Assembly (NCBI GenBank): GCA_025963775.1
Contig: JAOQAD010000015.1
Coordinates: 62,001-126,000, forward strand
Reading direction: 5' to 3'
Source: Bacteroidota bacterium
GTDB taxonomy: Bacteria; Bacteroidota; Bacteroidia; 2-12-FULL-35-15
DNA: 64,000 nt
Below the pieces are notes generated by a model. It did no database searches. It worked only from the letters and a program-made list of their open reading frames with translations, and had not been told where the DNA came from. Of this stretch, positions 14,655 to 24,077 are shown one piece after another (within the stretch, counting starts at the first letter, position 1; the number at the start of each line of letters is the position of its first letter). The translations under genes and the position numbers were made by a program.

Positions 14655-17564
14655 TTACTGTCCGGTTAATACGCCATTTACCACTTTTTGTTGTACTTCC
14701 TTTTGAATATCCTTATAGTCAGGAGCAGCTTCTTTTGCTTCGAGCCATTTGAACCAAAGATACACTTCCGGTTGGTTCCGGATCAGCCATTCGGGGTCAA
14801 GCATGAAAAGAGTGAAGGCTTCGGGGAAAAACTCCGAGCCCGGTTCCGAGATCTTTGTCTTTTGCCGCGAATATTCGGTTGGTGGAAGTATCGGGTTGCC
14901 TGCTCCGCGAATTTTCGCGATAAAATCGTTAAAGATCTTTTCGTATTGCTGGTTAAGAGTAGTTTTAGATTTGCTTTTTTCATGTGCAACCACGTGTCCT
15001 AATTCATGTGTCAGGCTCCATGCCCAAACCGGGGTAACATCTTTTTTGCCGCCGACAAAAATCTGTTTCTGGCCATAAGCATTATCAAAAATACTGATTG
15101 TTTGTCCTTTGTCCTTTCTCGGGCTGGTCATACCTGCCGGAATATCATAATGATCTTTCAGCAGGCATTTGCTTTGCCGGATAAATACCGTTCCGTTTAC
15201 AATTTTAAGGAAGCTTGAGCTCATTTTCTGAAGCGACTGTTCAAGAAGTTTCAGTTCGAACTCCTGAAAATCTTTGGCACCAGCTGTTTCATCGGTTACT
15301 TTAGTTGCTCCCGAAGTGTTTTCAGCAGCTTCTACTTCTTTATTTTGCTTGGTGTCGAATACATAAAAAGCCTTTACTTTTGAAGGATTATTTGTAGGAG
15401 TACTATAGCCAAGCTCCGTTGTCATTTCTGTAACCGCGTCACTCGCGTTTTTAATGGTTATTCCATATATATCACTGAACCAGCCTGGCAGCCCTGCTCT
15501 TGCTTCCATTAATTGATTGGTCTTATCACATACTTCTTTTTCTGTAGCTCCCTGAATTTCCGAGAGGGCTATCTTTTTGCCATATCGTGCGGTGATCCAC
15601 GTCTGGATATCAGTAACCGGTTTGCCGGCAGGATAACCGGCAGCATCCTGTATCCTTAGCTTCTCAGGATCTTCAAGGTCAACACCCTTTTCGCCGATGC
15701 GCTGAACATCCACGGTAAGGGCATGGGTAACCGGATCTTCAGTGCCAATTATAAAGGTATAATAAATTTCTTTCTTACCGGCCGGGCCTGCATCCACTGT
15801 GATAATGCGGTCCATTTCAGTGTCACGCAGATTTAAACCACCATCTGCGCTTTCATAACTGAATGGGGCAACGGTAAGCATATATGCATAATATCTGGCA
15901 ATTGCCCTTTCATAGCGGTCGGTTATTTTTTCTGCTCCGGTAATGGTTAACTTTGTTTTTATATCGTTTGCTCCGGCATAATTAATAAGAATATCTGTGC
16001 TGTCTTTTGTAAAAGCTTCGGCAGGTGCATTTGTTTCGGTAACTCCAAGGTGCAGTATGTAAATTGAGCCGATTGAAGGCGGATTACTTCCGTTCTTCCA
16101 AAAACTAGCATCAATATAAAATTTTTGCCCACCGGCAAGCACATTCTCGCTGATTGGAAAACGTTCATTAGGTAGCTTTTCATTACTTTTCAGATCGTTA
16201 TACTTCTTGTATAGGAATTTTGAAATGTCTTTTTGCGCTGTTTTGCCTTCCGGGGTTTTAAAGTACTCATATTGATTATGTTTTTTGCCCTTTAAGGATT
16301 TGGGATAAGAATCAGCATAACGCCATTCTGTTCTTTCTGCACTCTTTCCTTCGGCATCCGGGTCTGCCTGTATCCAATAATCAATCGCTTTGATGGGAAG
16401 CCCATAGTCATTGGTAGTAGCGGCGTTTGTCAGCTTTTCAGAACTGTCCGAAATAAATTCTATCTCGATAGTGGGTCTCTCTGCCTTCCATTTTTCCCCT
16501 GATTTTATCAGAATACCTGGCTTATAAAGCACACGATAATATACCGTATAAGGAGCCTTGCCTTCTTCTTCGATTTTAAACCCAAATGATTTATCGATAT
16601 TCATCTGGTTCTGATAGCCAATTTCCTCATTCGCCACATATTTATTTCCATCTGCTGGTTGAGGAATGGCCCATTCATAAACATCAGGTATTTCATCTGG
16701 AAAGGCCTTTTGATTAGGACGTTCATGCCAGATCCTGTACATGAGCTGATCATTTTCCTTTGGCTTGTCTTTTAAACGTTGTTTTGAGTGTTTTTCCGGG
16801 TGCTCCTTACTTTCGTTGACACCATTAAAAAACCGGTGCACTAATTCCTCCCAGGAACTCGAGTACTGGCCGGCTTGGGGACCAACATATAAACTCTTGG
16901 CTCCGTGCTGATAAGATGTTACAGGCTTTACTTCATCTCTCTGAACCTTCATCTTCACATCTCCGCCCTGCTGCACCGTATGTGCCACTTCATGCGCAAG
17001 CAATTCCTTTCCTTCGTTGCTTTGTGGGTTATAATTTCCCTGCTTGAAATAAATATCCTGTCCGTGTGCGAATGCTTTTGCGTTAATGCTTTCGCTCAGC
17101 TCATGTGCCTTTGAGCCTGTATGAATGTTTACATCACTAAGGTCGGTGTCTGTATGTTCTTCCAGTTTGGCCTGAGTTCCTTCGTCAAGTTTTTGTCCCT
17201 GCCCTTTTGTACTTTGCAGCTGCTGATCGAAAGAGCCGGATGTTTCCATTCCGCTGCCTTCTTCTTTTTTTGAGATAGATGGGTTTTGCCCTGAAAGGAT
17301 CTGCCGGCTCTGTTCTGCGTTACCCTGCATAAATGAGCTGGCCATTTCATCGGCCTGTACTTCCGATTGATCCTCCGGCTGAGAGATCTCGAGTTTTGCA
17401 CGGATCTCTCCGCCTCCGAGAATCGATTTAAAATGAGGCTCAAAAAGCGGACGGATGATAGAAAATTGTTCCCCGCTGAGGTTTCCTGCCGGGAGCTGCA
17501 GGCCGCCACTATCAGCTTCGTTTTTTCTTTTGATCTTTTCCGAATATCTCTTGGGATGCATCAT
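14655..17564 (-). CDS. eCIS-core (DUF4157) protein with a second C-terminal zincin motif
   Basis: 969 residues, no signal peptide. Residues about 124-203 are a DUF4157 (eCIS_core) domain: KLDEGTQAKLEEHTDTDLSD, then AKAFAHGQDIYFKQG and ELLAHEVAHTVQQGG, with zinc-ligand pattern HEVAH at 191-195. The first 120 residues are low complexity, polar and Gln-rich. The middle (about 210-800) is unrecognised. Near the C-terminus WAWSLTHELGHVVAHEKS supplies a second HExxH (853-857), with later acidic candidates such as EPGSEFFPEAF. DUF4157 is a marker of proteins linked to extracellular contractile injection systems and of polymorphic toxins; the second zincin may be a protease effector (inference). It sits 8 bp after an AAA+ ATPase gene and 2 bp before a lipoprotein gene. 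Confidence 0.85.
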   Translation of the reverse strand: MMHPKRYSEKIKRKNEADSGGLQLPAGNLSGEQFSIIRPLFEPHFKSILGGGEIRAKLEISQPEDQSEVQADEMASSFMQGNAEQSRQILSGQNPSISKKEEGSGMETSGSFDQQLQSTKGQGQKLDEGTQAKLEEHTDTDLSDVNIHTGSKAHELSESINAKAFAHGQDIYFKQGNYNPQSNEGKELLAHEVAHTVQQGGDVKMKVQRDEVKPVTSYQHGAKSLYVGPQAGQYSSSWEELVHRFFNGVNESKEHPEKHSKQRLKDKPKENDQLMYRIWHERPNQKAFPDEIPDVYEWAIPQPADGNKYVANEEIGYQNQMNIDKSFGFKIEEEGKAPYTVYYRVLYKPGILIKSGEKWKAERPTIEIEFISDSSEKLTNAATTNDYGLPIKAIDYWIQADPDAEGKSAERTEWRYADSYPKSLKGKKHNQYEYFKTPEGKTAQKDISKFLYKKYNDLKSNEKLPNERFPISENVLAGGQKFYIDASFWKNGSNPPSIGSIYILHLGVTETNAPAEAFTKDSTDILINYAGANDIKTKLTITGAEKITDRYERAIARYYAYMLTVAPFSYESADGGLNLRDTEMDRIITVDAGPAGKKEIYYTFIIGTEDPVTHALTVDVQRIGEKGVDLEDPEKLRIQDAAGYPAGKPVTDIQTWITARYGKKIALSEIQGATEKEVCDKTNQLMEARAGLPGWFSDIYGITIKNASDAVTEMTTELGYSTPTNNPSKVKAFYVFDTKQNKEVEAAENTSGATKVTDETAGAKDFQEFELKLLEQSLQKMSSSFLKIVNGTVFIRQSKCLLKDHYDIPAGMTSPRKDKGQTISIFDNAYGQKQIFVGGKKDVTPVWAWSLTHELGHVVAHEKSKSKTTLNQQYEKIFNDFIAKIRGAGNPILPPTEYSRQKTKISEPGSEFFPEAFTLFMLDPEWLIRNQPEVYLWFKWLEAKEAAPDYKDIQKEVQQKVVNGVLTGQ

Positions 17565-17572
17565 TGCTTAAA

Positions 17573-18880
17573 TTATTTATACTGCTCATCCTTGATGCAC
17601 AGCTCAAGGTCTGCATTGGAAATAACACAGCTTCCTTTCGTGATGGTTTTCAGGCAAACGCGGTTAATTACATTAATAATGGATGCCGGTGCAAGCTGGT
17701 GCCGCTGTACGATCATGTCAAAATTAATAGTGTTATCAAGTGTTACATTTTCCGGAAAATTATTTTTCCAGTATGCCTTGCTGAGCTCCGGGTTTAAAAT
17801 GTCGAAATGTACAATGCTCTGGAACCTTCGTGAAAAGGCATCGTCTATGTTTTTCCGGAAATTACTCGCCACTATGACCAATCCATTATAGCTTTCGATC
17901 CGTTGCAGCAAATAGGCAATGTCCTGATTTGCGAAATGAGAGTTCTTATCCTCCGACTGCGATGTATCCACACGCTTTCCAAACAGGGCATCACCTTCGT
18001 CAAAGAATAATATCCAGTTTTTATCTTCCGCTGTAGTGAAAAGTGCATTCAGGTTCTTTGCCGTTTCGCCGATGTATTTGCTTATCACGCTGCTGATGTC
18101 CACGCGGTACACTTCCCGTTCAATATGCTTTCCTAATAAGGATGCTGCCAGCGTTTTCCCTGTTCCGCTCGGTCCGTAAAACAGGCATCTGTAGCCAGGC
18201 TTCATGTGTTTTTTTAATCCCCATCCTTCACGAAGAGTATCGCCGTGATCGAAAAATGCTTTTATCTCATCCACCTTATCCGAAGTAGCAGGATTGATCA
18301 CAAGGTCTGTCCATTCGAGATTTGTTTCCAGCAGGTGTGCAGGAAATTCCTGGCTAAAGCGGGGACGGCTGTGTTTATTATAAAGGAATAATTCCTGATA
18401 AGCCTGGCTTAGCTTGAGTACTCCAAAATAGCGGTTGAGGCCTTCATTCACTTCACCAAGATCGATCACAGTTTTACGGTAAAACAAATGATCTGTCCCC
18501 AGATATTTATGTGCATCGAGGCGTATATCACTGTTGCTGCCGGAAAGGAGCTTCAGAAATGTTTCTCCGGTTGGCAAAAGCTGTCCCGTTTTGCTGCATT
18601 GCGCCATTCTAAAATCATTATGCTCTGATTTCAATTGGTTTAATAATCCGGGATCAAGATACTGAGTCAACGAAAGAAGGATAAGTAAACGTTCCTCCCG
18701 GTTAAGCTGATTATCATTCACAAACTGAACATAAGCCCCATCGGAATTAAGATATGATGAATTCGGAAAAAAATCTTCGATGCCATTTTTGATCATGGAA
18801 GGAAACTGAGTCCTGAGCTTTTCAAAATCAGAAAACAGCCCCCGCTTTTCTATGAAATTTTCAATATAAGCCATGTGCAT
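17573..18880 (-). CDS. AAA+ ATPase of the eCIS-associated type
   Basis: The start is placed at the ATG at 18880 (MHMAYIENFIEKRG); an ATG two codons later or one 23 codons upstream at 18949 is possible. Counting from 18949, the first 240 residues form an unrecognised helical domain. The AAA core then has Walker A GPSGTGKT (259-266), SSVISKYIGETAKNL, Walker B ILFFDEGDALFGKR (313-326), sensor-1 VIVASN and an arginine pair in AFSRRF (374-375). SKYIGET...DE.DALFGKR is the pattern of ATPases accompanying eCIS loci (Afp15/PVC15-like) and of VCP/FtsH relatives. It probably remodels or loads the DUF4157 protein encoded 8 bp downstream; that role is inferred. Confidence 0.85.
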   Translation of the reverse strand: MHMAYIENFIEKRGLFSDFEKLRTQFPSMIKNGIEDFFPNSSYLNSDGAYVQFVNDNQLNREERLLILLSLTQYLDPGLLNQLKSEHNDFRMAQCSKTGQLLPTGETFLKLLSGSNSDIRLDAHKYLGTDHLFYRKTVIDLGEVNEGLNRYFGVLKLSQAYQELFLYNKHSRPRFSQEFPAHLLETNLEWTDLVINPATSDKVDEIKAFFDHGDTLREGWGLKKHMKPGYRCLFYGPSGTGKTLAASLLGKHIEREVYRVDISSVISKYIGETAKNLNALFTTAEDKNWILFFDEGDALFGKRVDTSQSEDKNSHFANQDIAYLLQRIESYNGLVIVASNFRKNIDDAFSRRFQSIVHFDILNPELSKAYWKNNFPENVTLDNTINFDMIVQRHQLAPASIINVINRVCLKTITKGSCVISNADLELCIKDEQYK

Positions 18881-19059
18881 GGATTTTAAAAAGGTGCGAT
18901 AATTTGTCTGTTTTAAGATGCATAGGTTAAATGGTTTATACAAAGACAATTTTTTGAATTTGAACCAAGCTATAACCGGAGGGTGCTGGGGTTAACTGTT
19001 TGCAGGTCAGTAAGGTAGTTGATTTTTGAAATGGTGTGAAGTGCTGTTTTCGGAATGGC

Positions 19060-20466
19060 TTATCGCCCCGGATTTTTATAAAGTGAAAGATACACCTGCC
19101 CGGCTTCTACCTTCTTCAAAAGGATCCAGCTCTTTTTTATTTTTTCTATCTGTTCCGGGATATCGGTATTGATCACATTGCTTTGTAAAAAATAAACATA
19201 ATTGTCGACGGGCCCTCTCCATACATTCGTGTAGGCAAACGAGGTGTCGCTGAGCTCTGAAAAGCGCTTGTCGGCGATCAATGGATACTGCGTTCCGACT
19301 GCTGCGGGATTGATCTTGTGCTCAGAAATGTATTCATCCATCTGCTTTTTTAATGAAAAGTACGGGATCACTTTTAAAGAAGAGTCCCAGCCGTTTCCAA
19401 AGCGTTCGGGGTACATCCAGCAATTCCCGCTGAGCAATGCAATGAACAAAACTGCTGCTGTTGCGTTTTGCCATTTCATCGGGATGTATTCCTGGAGCAC
19501 ATAACAAGCTGCGATCAGCAGGATCACAAACGCAAACATGAAATAACGGTGCCCGGCAGGGTTCGAAAAAGGGATCATGAACAATGCTGTGAGCAGCAGG
19601 GGGACAAAGAGAAGGAGCAAAAGCACCCTGAATTTTTCCGGCTCGTTTTTCTTTTTCAATGTGATGTACATGCCTGCGATCAGTAATAACCACAAGGCGA
19701 TCCTGCCAAAATCGGCCAGCTTCCAGGTAATGAACATCGCCTGTTTCAGCATCATGGAGAGCGACAGCAATTGCTCGTCTGTTCCTTCATGCAGTGGAGA
19801 AATAATGTACCAGCCTGTTTTGCTTTTGTGATACATGAACCAGGCGGCTACAAGAAAAATGCAAAGTAAATGTTGCCTGAGAACAATGAGAAAAGACCCA
19901 TACCTGTGTTTTGGAAACAGGAGAAAAAAATAAATAGCAGGTAATGAGGATGCGAGTATCAGTCCGCGGATGCTATACAGCGCAATGGCCGGAACAATGA
20001 ATAAATACAATTTGTACCGCTCAGCAAGCAATAAATTCAGTGCCAGCAGGAACAGGTACAGCAGCGGAATATCATATCCCATGATCATTCCCTGCGTCAT
20101 GAAAGTCGGCTCAGCAAGGAGCAATACCAGGGCAAACGAAACAAAGCGGCCGTCGAGGAATCTTTTCGACAGCTTATAAAATTCATAGCAGATCCCGGGC
20201 AGGAAAGGAAGCAATGCAAGATGTGAAACAAACAGCGATTTCGAAAACAGCTTCCATACAAGGCAGAGGTAAGTGCTGTAAACAGGAAAGGTCACATTAT
20301 CGATGTTCTCCGGGAAATCAAAAGGGCTGAAGCTGCCATTATACATACCACAGGCGGATTCCGAAAAAAAGGTGCCGTCCCAGAAGAATGGAATATTGCC
20401 GGAAAAGATCGTGAAGCAAACAAGCACGAGAAAAGAAGCGTACAGTATGTGTTTACTTTTTATCAT
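19060..20466 (-). CDS. Polytopic membrane glycosyltransferase-like protein (GT-C type)
   Basis: 468 residues from the ATG at 20466, which overlaps the upstream GT2 gene by 14 bases; an ATG at 20493 would give a longer overlap. About ten membrane helices. The first luminal loop contains FFWDGTFFSESACGMYNG and later PVYSTYLCLVWKLF, similar in layout to GT39/PMT-like transferases that use polyprenyl-phosphate sugars. The C-terminal soluble part (from about 365) resembles the tails of such proteins. Coupling to the polyprenyl-phosphate glycosyltransferase gene just upstream supports a two-step scheme: load the sugar on the lipid, then transfer it outside the membrane (inference). Confidence 0.65.
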   Translation of the reverse strand: MIKSKHILYASFLVLVCFTIFSGNIPFFWDGTFFSESACGMYNGSFSPFDFPENIDNVTFPVYSTYLCLVWKLFSKSLFVSHLALLPFLPGICYEFYKLSKRFLDGRFVSFALVLLLAEPTFMTQGMIMGYDIPLLYLFLLALNLLLAERYKLYLFIVPAIALYSIRGLILASSLPAIYFFLLFPKHRYGSFLIVLRQHLLCIFLVAAWFMYHKSKTGWYIISPLHEGTDEQLLSLSMMLKQAMFITWKLADFGRIALWLLLIAGMYITLKKKNEPEKFRVLLLLLFVPLLLTALFMIPFSNPAGHRYFMFAFVILLIAACYVLQEYIPMKWQNATAAVLFIALLSGNCWMYPERFGNGWDSSLKVIPYFSLKKQMDEYISEHKINPAAVGTQYPLIADKRFSELSDTSFAYTNVWRGPVDNYVYFLQSNVINTDIPEQIEKIKKSWILLKKVEAGQVYLSLYKNPGR

Positions 20467-21397
20467 CCGAAGAGATTTCGGTTTGTATTTCAAATGCCTG
20501 GTTTCCGCTCAGCATCACGTAGATCTTCCCGATGTATTCACCGATGATCCCCAGCGCAGTTAAAATGATCCCGCCAATGCCAAGGATCATCAGCTTTCCG
20601 CTGCCGATAAAAAAATGCGCAGAAGGATCTGAAAAATGAATCGCAGATTTTATGATAATAAGTATGAATGCAGCGGAGCAGAATGTGAGCCCGAAAAGTA
20701 AAATGATCCGTAAGGGAATAATTGAAAATCCCGGGAGCAGTTTAAAAAACAGGGCAGCCAGCTTCAGCGGGGTGTAATTTGTTTTTTTATTGAGGCTTTG
20801 CCGCTGCTCCACGAAGATCTGCGTTACGTTCTGTGTATGCTGTAAAACCAATGCATCGATGTTGATCAGCGGTGATGTGTACCGCTCAACTTTCTTCTGC
20901 ATGCTTTTGGTCATTATGGTATAGGAGGAAAGATAAATGCCTTTCGGCTTCCTCAATAACTTGTAAGCAAGGTGATTGTACAGGCTGCTGCCAAGGCGCT
21001 TAAAAGGATTTGCAGGAGAGTTGCTGAAATTTGCATAGCATACATCAGCCCCGTTCCTGCATTGCTCAAGCAGCGCAATAATATGTACCGGATCATGCTG
21101 GCAATCGGCATCCATAAAAACAACGTAATCGCCGGAAGCATGGATCAGTCCCGCCATTTTCGCATTTTCCTGCCCGTAATTCTGTGAAAGGTCGTAAGCG
21201 ATGAGTGGATCAGCATCAGTTGGATATGCGGCGATGATCTTTTCGATCTCCTGCCAGCTCCCGTCGCTGCTGCCGTCATTTACAAGGATCAGCTCATACA
21301 AAAGCCTGCCGCGTAATGCCTTTGTGATGCCTTCAACAAGTGCCTCAAGGCTGTGCTCGTTGTTGTAAACAGGTATTACAATACTCAGTTCGGACAT
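20453..21397 (-). CDS. GT2-family polyprenyl-phosphate glycosyltransferase (GtrB/DPM1-like)
   Basis: 314 residues. The N-terminal GT-A domain has SIVIPVYNNEHSLEALVEG, LILVNDGSSDGSW and a DAD motif (VVFMDADCQHDP, D96/D98). Two C-terminal membrane helices (about 228-250 and 265-290) match the GtrB/ArnC/DPM1 group, which attach a sugar from a nucleotide donor to undecaprenyl phosphate. The ending IGEYIGKIYVMLSGNQAFEI is also typical. It is the first gene of a two-gene operon with the GT-C-like protein and is divergent from the WbqC gene. Confidence 0.88.
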   Translation of the reverse strand: MSELSIVIPVYNNEHSLEALVEGITKALRGRLLYELILVNDGSSDGSWQEIEKIIAAYPTDADPLIAYDLSQNYGQENAKMAGLIHASGDYVVFMDADCQHDPVHIIALLEQCRNGADVCYANFSNSPANPFKRLGSSLYNHLAYKLLRKPKGIYLSSYTIMTKSMQKKVERYTSPLINIDALVLQHTQNVTQIFVEQRQSLNKKTNYTPLKLAALFFKLLPGFSIIPLRIILLFGLTFCSAAFILIIIKSAIHFSDPSAHFFIGSGKLMILGIGGIILTALGIIGEYIGKIYVMLSGNQAFEIQTEISSDDKK

Positions 21398-21498
21398 CAG
21401 ATTTATAGCTGATTTATTGAATGGTTTGAATTTCTTTAGTAAATTTGTTTGTGCAGCAGCACTGCTGTAAATGTACTCAATCCCCGGTAATCAAGGCA

Positions 21499-22236
21499 AT
21501 GAAAAAGGTATTTATCTCTCAGTCGAATTACATTCCATGGCGGGGATATTTTCACGCGATCAGCTCCGTGGATGAGTTCATTGTGTACGATGAAGTGCAA
21601 TATACCCGCCGCGACTGGAGGAACCGGAACCGGATCAAAACACCAGGCGGCGACCTCTGGCTGAGCATCCCGATCGAAGTGAAAAATAAATTTCACCAGA
21701 AAATTTCGGAAGCAAGGATCAGCGACAGCAGCTGGGCACGGAACCATTGGAAAACCTTACAAACCAACTATTCCAAATCTCCCTGGTTTAAAATGTATTC
21801 CCCGCTTTTCGAAGCGCTGTACCTTGAAAAAAAATACACGCACTTAACGGAAGTGAATTATGATTTCCTCGGGCTCATTTGCTTTATCCTTAAAATAAAA
21901 ACAACCATCACGTACTCTCTCGATGTTCCCTTACCATCGGGAAACCGCTCTGAGCGCCTCCTTTCTCTCTGCAAAAAAGCAGGGGCAACGGATTATTATT
22001 CCGGCCCCGCAGCAAAAAATTACCTCGATGAAGGGATCTTCAGGAAACAGGACGTGAATGTGCATTACTTCGATTATTCGGCGTACAAGCCTTATCCGCA
22101 GATGCACGGCGCTTTCAGCAGGGAGCTTTCCGTGCTCGACCTGATCTTTAACATAGGCCCGGACGCCGTTCAGTACCTGCTGCCTGGTCATGCCGAACCT
22201 GCATTGCTGCATCTACCCGAACTCATTCTCAGCTGA
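21499..22236 (+). CDS. WbqC-family protein
   Basis: 245 residues from the ATG at 21499. The upstream 18 codons of open frame look non-coding, and this start gives the expected MKKVFISQSNYIPWRGYFHA beginning. Conserved WbqC features are YDEVQYTRRDWRNRNRIKTP, WLSIPIEVK and YYSGPAAKNYLD. The family occurs in O-antigen and other surface-polysaccharide clusters and is thought to act in sugar modification; the reaction is not firmly known. The stop overlaps the next ATG by one base (TGATG), so it is coupled to the methyltransferase. Confidence 0.85.
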   Translation: MKKVFISQSNYIPWRGYFHAISSVDEFIVYDEVQYTRRDWRNRNRIKTPGGDLWLSIPIEVKNKFHQKISEARISDSSWARNHWKTLQTNYSKSPWFKMYSPLFEALYLEKKYTHLTEVNYDFLGLICFILKIKTTITYSLDVPLPSGNRSERLLSLCKKAGATDYYSGPAAKNYLDEGIFRKQDVNVHYFDYSAYKPYPQMHGAFSRELSVLDLIFNIGPDAVQYLLPGHAEPALLHLPELILS

Positions 22237-22859
22237 TGAACGAACACATTCAAAAGCTGCTGAACGGCTATTATTCTGAAAAATTACGTGTACACGGGCC
22301 CGGCTACAAAGGCGCCGACTGGGGCTCGCTGGAGGCGCAGCAGATCAGCTTCGGACAGCTGAGCAGGCTCATCACAGCGGAAAATCCTTCCCTGCTCGAT
22401 TACGGCTGTGGCTATGGCGCATTGTATGATTTTCTTGAAGAGCATAAGCTCAATACAAATTACACCGGCTTCGACATTTCAGGTGAAATGCTCTCGCATG
22501 CTAAGAAGCTGCATATTGCGGACAATGCACAATGGGCTGGCAGCCTGCCTGCAAATGCGCTCTACGATTATGTGATCGCCTGCGGGATCTTCAGCATCAA
22601 GCTGGAAATCCCCACACCGGAATGGGAAGCGCACACGCTGCAAACGCTTCAGAAAATAAATGCGCTCAGCAAAAAAGGCTTTGCCTTCAACAGCCTCACG
22701 AGCTATTCTGATGCACACCTCATGAAAGATCACCTGTATTATCCCGATCCCTGCTTTCTTTTTGATTACTGTAAAAAGCACTTCTCCAAATACGTTTCGC
22801 TCATCCACGATTATCCCAAATATGAATTTGTGATCATCGTCAGGAAAGATGTCGGATAG
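22236..22859 (+). CDS. Class I SAM-dependent methyltransferase
   Basis: 207 residues. Motif I is SLLDYGCGYGALYDFL and the acidic post-I segment is YTGFDISGEMLSHAKK; motif II-like YDYVIACGIFSIKLE follows. The substrate is unknown. It is translationally coupled to the WbqC gene through TGATG, so it probably methylates the same sugar or a glycan intermediate (inference). The C-terminal half keeps a methyltransferase-like layout ending KYEFVIIVRKDVG. Confidence 0.82.
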   Translation: MNEHIQKLLNGYYSEKLRVHGPGYKGADWGSLEAQQISFGQLSRLITAENPSLLDYGCGYGALYDFLEEHKLNTNYTGFDISGEMLSHAKKLHIADNAQWAGSLPANALYDYVIACGIFSIKLEIPTPEWEAHTLQTLQKINALSKKGFAFNSLTSYSDAHLMKDHLYYPDPCFLFDYCKKHFSKYVSLIHDYPKYEFVIIVRKDVG

Positions 22860-22971
22860 CCCTTCCCCTGTAAAAATCAGATAATCCGTCCGTATGGCAA
22901 TAAAATGCAGCTAAATCCGTTGCCTAAAGGTTTGCATTTAAGTCCAAATTAGTTTAATTTTATAACCAATT

Positions 22972-24057
22972 ATGAATAAGAACTTTATCACTGCTTCACT
23001 GGCTGTTTTCGGCCTGGGCCTTTCAGCTGTTGCACAGGCGCCCAAATACAGTAACGAATTTCTGAACATTGGAGTAGGGGCAAGGGCTTTGGGCATGTCC
23101 AATGCATACATCACTTCCGTGAACGACGTAACTGCAGGCTACTGGAACCCTGCCGGGCTGCATGGCATCGGCAACCAGCACCAGGTGGCATTGATGCACA
23201 GCGAATACTTTGCAGGGATCGCAAAATACGATTACGGCGCTTTCGCCACCCGCCTCGACAGCTCCAGCGTATTAGGCGTCAGCCTCATCCGCTTTGGCGT
23301 GGATGACATCCCGAATACGACCGAGCTTATCGATGCAAACGGCAATGTGGATTATAACCGCATCACCACATTTTCCGCTGTGGATTGGGGCTTCCTCGTT
23401 TCATATGCGAAAGACCTGAAATTTCCGGGATTGCATGTAGGCGGAAATGTAAAGATCATCCGCAGGAAAGTGGGCGATTTTGCAGGTGCCTGGGGCTTCG
23501 GACTGGATGCCGGCGCGCAGTATGATTATAAAAAATGGAAATTCGCAGCAATGGCACGCGATGTCACCTCCACGTTCAATGCATGGAGCTATAATCTTTC
23601 CGATGAAACAAAGGCTGTGTTCCTGCAGACAGGAAATGAGATCCCGGAGAACGGGGTGGAGATCACCCTGCCAAAGCTGATCCTCGGGGTGGCACGCCGG
23701 TTTGAGATCTCAAAAAAGATCAGCCTGCTTGCAGAGTTCGACCTCGATAATACCTTTGACGGAAAAAGAAATGTGCTGATCAAAAGCAAAGCGGTGAGCA
23801 TGGACCCGCACATCGGGCTTGAAGCAGGATACATGAATATGATCTTCCTGCGTGGAGGTTTTGGGAATATCCAGAACTATACGGATGCAGGCGGTAAAAA
23901 AGTAAGGACCTTCCAGCCGAACATCGGCGTGGGGATCCGCATAAAATCGGTGTACATTGACTATGCTTTAACAGACATTGGCGATCAGTCAGTTGCACTT
24001 TACTCAAATGTTTTTTCACTGAAGATCGATATCAACAGGAAAAAGCCAAAGTCATAA
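22972..24057 (+). CDS. PorV/PorQ-family outer membrane barrel protein
   Basis: 361 residues with a signal peptide (MNKNFITASLAVFGLGLSAVAQ). The early motif FLNIGVGARALGMSNAYITS ... AGYWNPAGLHGI is the PorV/PorQ-family signature, related to FadL-type barrels. The rest alternates as in a beta-barrel and ends VFSLKIDINRKKPKS. In T9SS, PorV escorts cargo from the SprA translocon to the PorU sortase. The PorU-like gene starts 20 bp downstream, so this is probably its dedicated partner. Whether it is the main PorV or a paralogue cannot be settled without the rest of the genome. Confidence 0.85.
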   Translation: MNKNFITASLAVFGLGLSAVAQAPKYSNEFLNIGVGARALGMSNAYITSVNDVTAGYWNPAGLHGIGNQHQVALMHSEYFAGIAKYDYGAFATRLDSSSVLGVSLIRFGVDDIPNTTELIDANGNVDYNRITTFSAVDWGFLVSYAKDLKFPGLHVGGNVKIIRRKVGDFAGAWGFGLDAGAQYDYKKWKFAAMARDVTSTFNAWSYNLSDETKAVFLQTGNEIPENGVEITLPKLILGVARRFEISKKISLLAEFDLDNTFDGKRNVLIKSKAVSMDPHIGLEAGYMNMIFLRGGFGNIQNYTDAGGKKVRTFQPNIGVGIRIKSVYIDYALTDIGDQSVALYSNVFSLKIDINRKKPKS

Positions 24058-24077
24058 CGGGAACTCAACATTCATAA

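Noticed and set aside
13798-18949. A complete contractile injection system
   Set aside because: Only the ATPase and DUF4157 protein are present; no sheath, tube, baseplate, spike or tail-fibre gene was found in the 64 kb.
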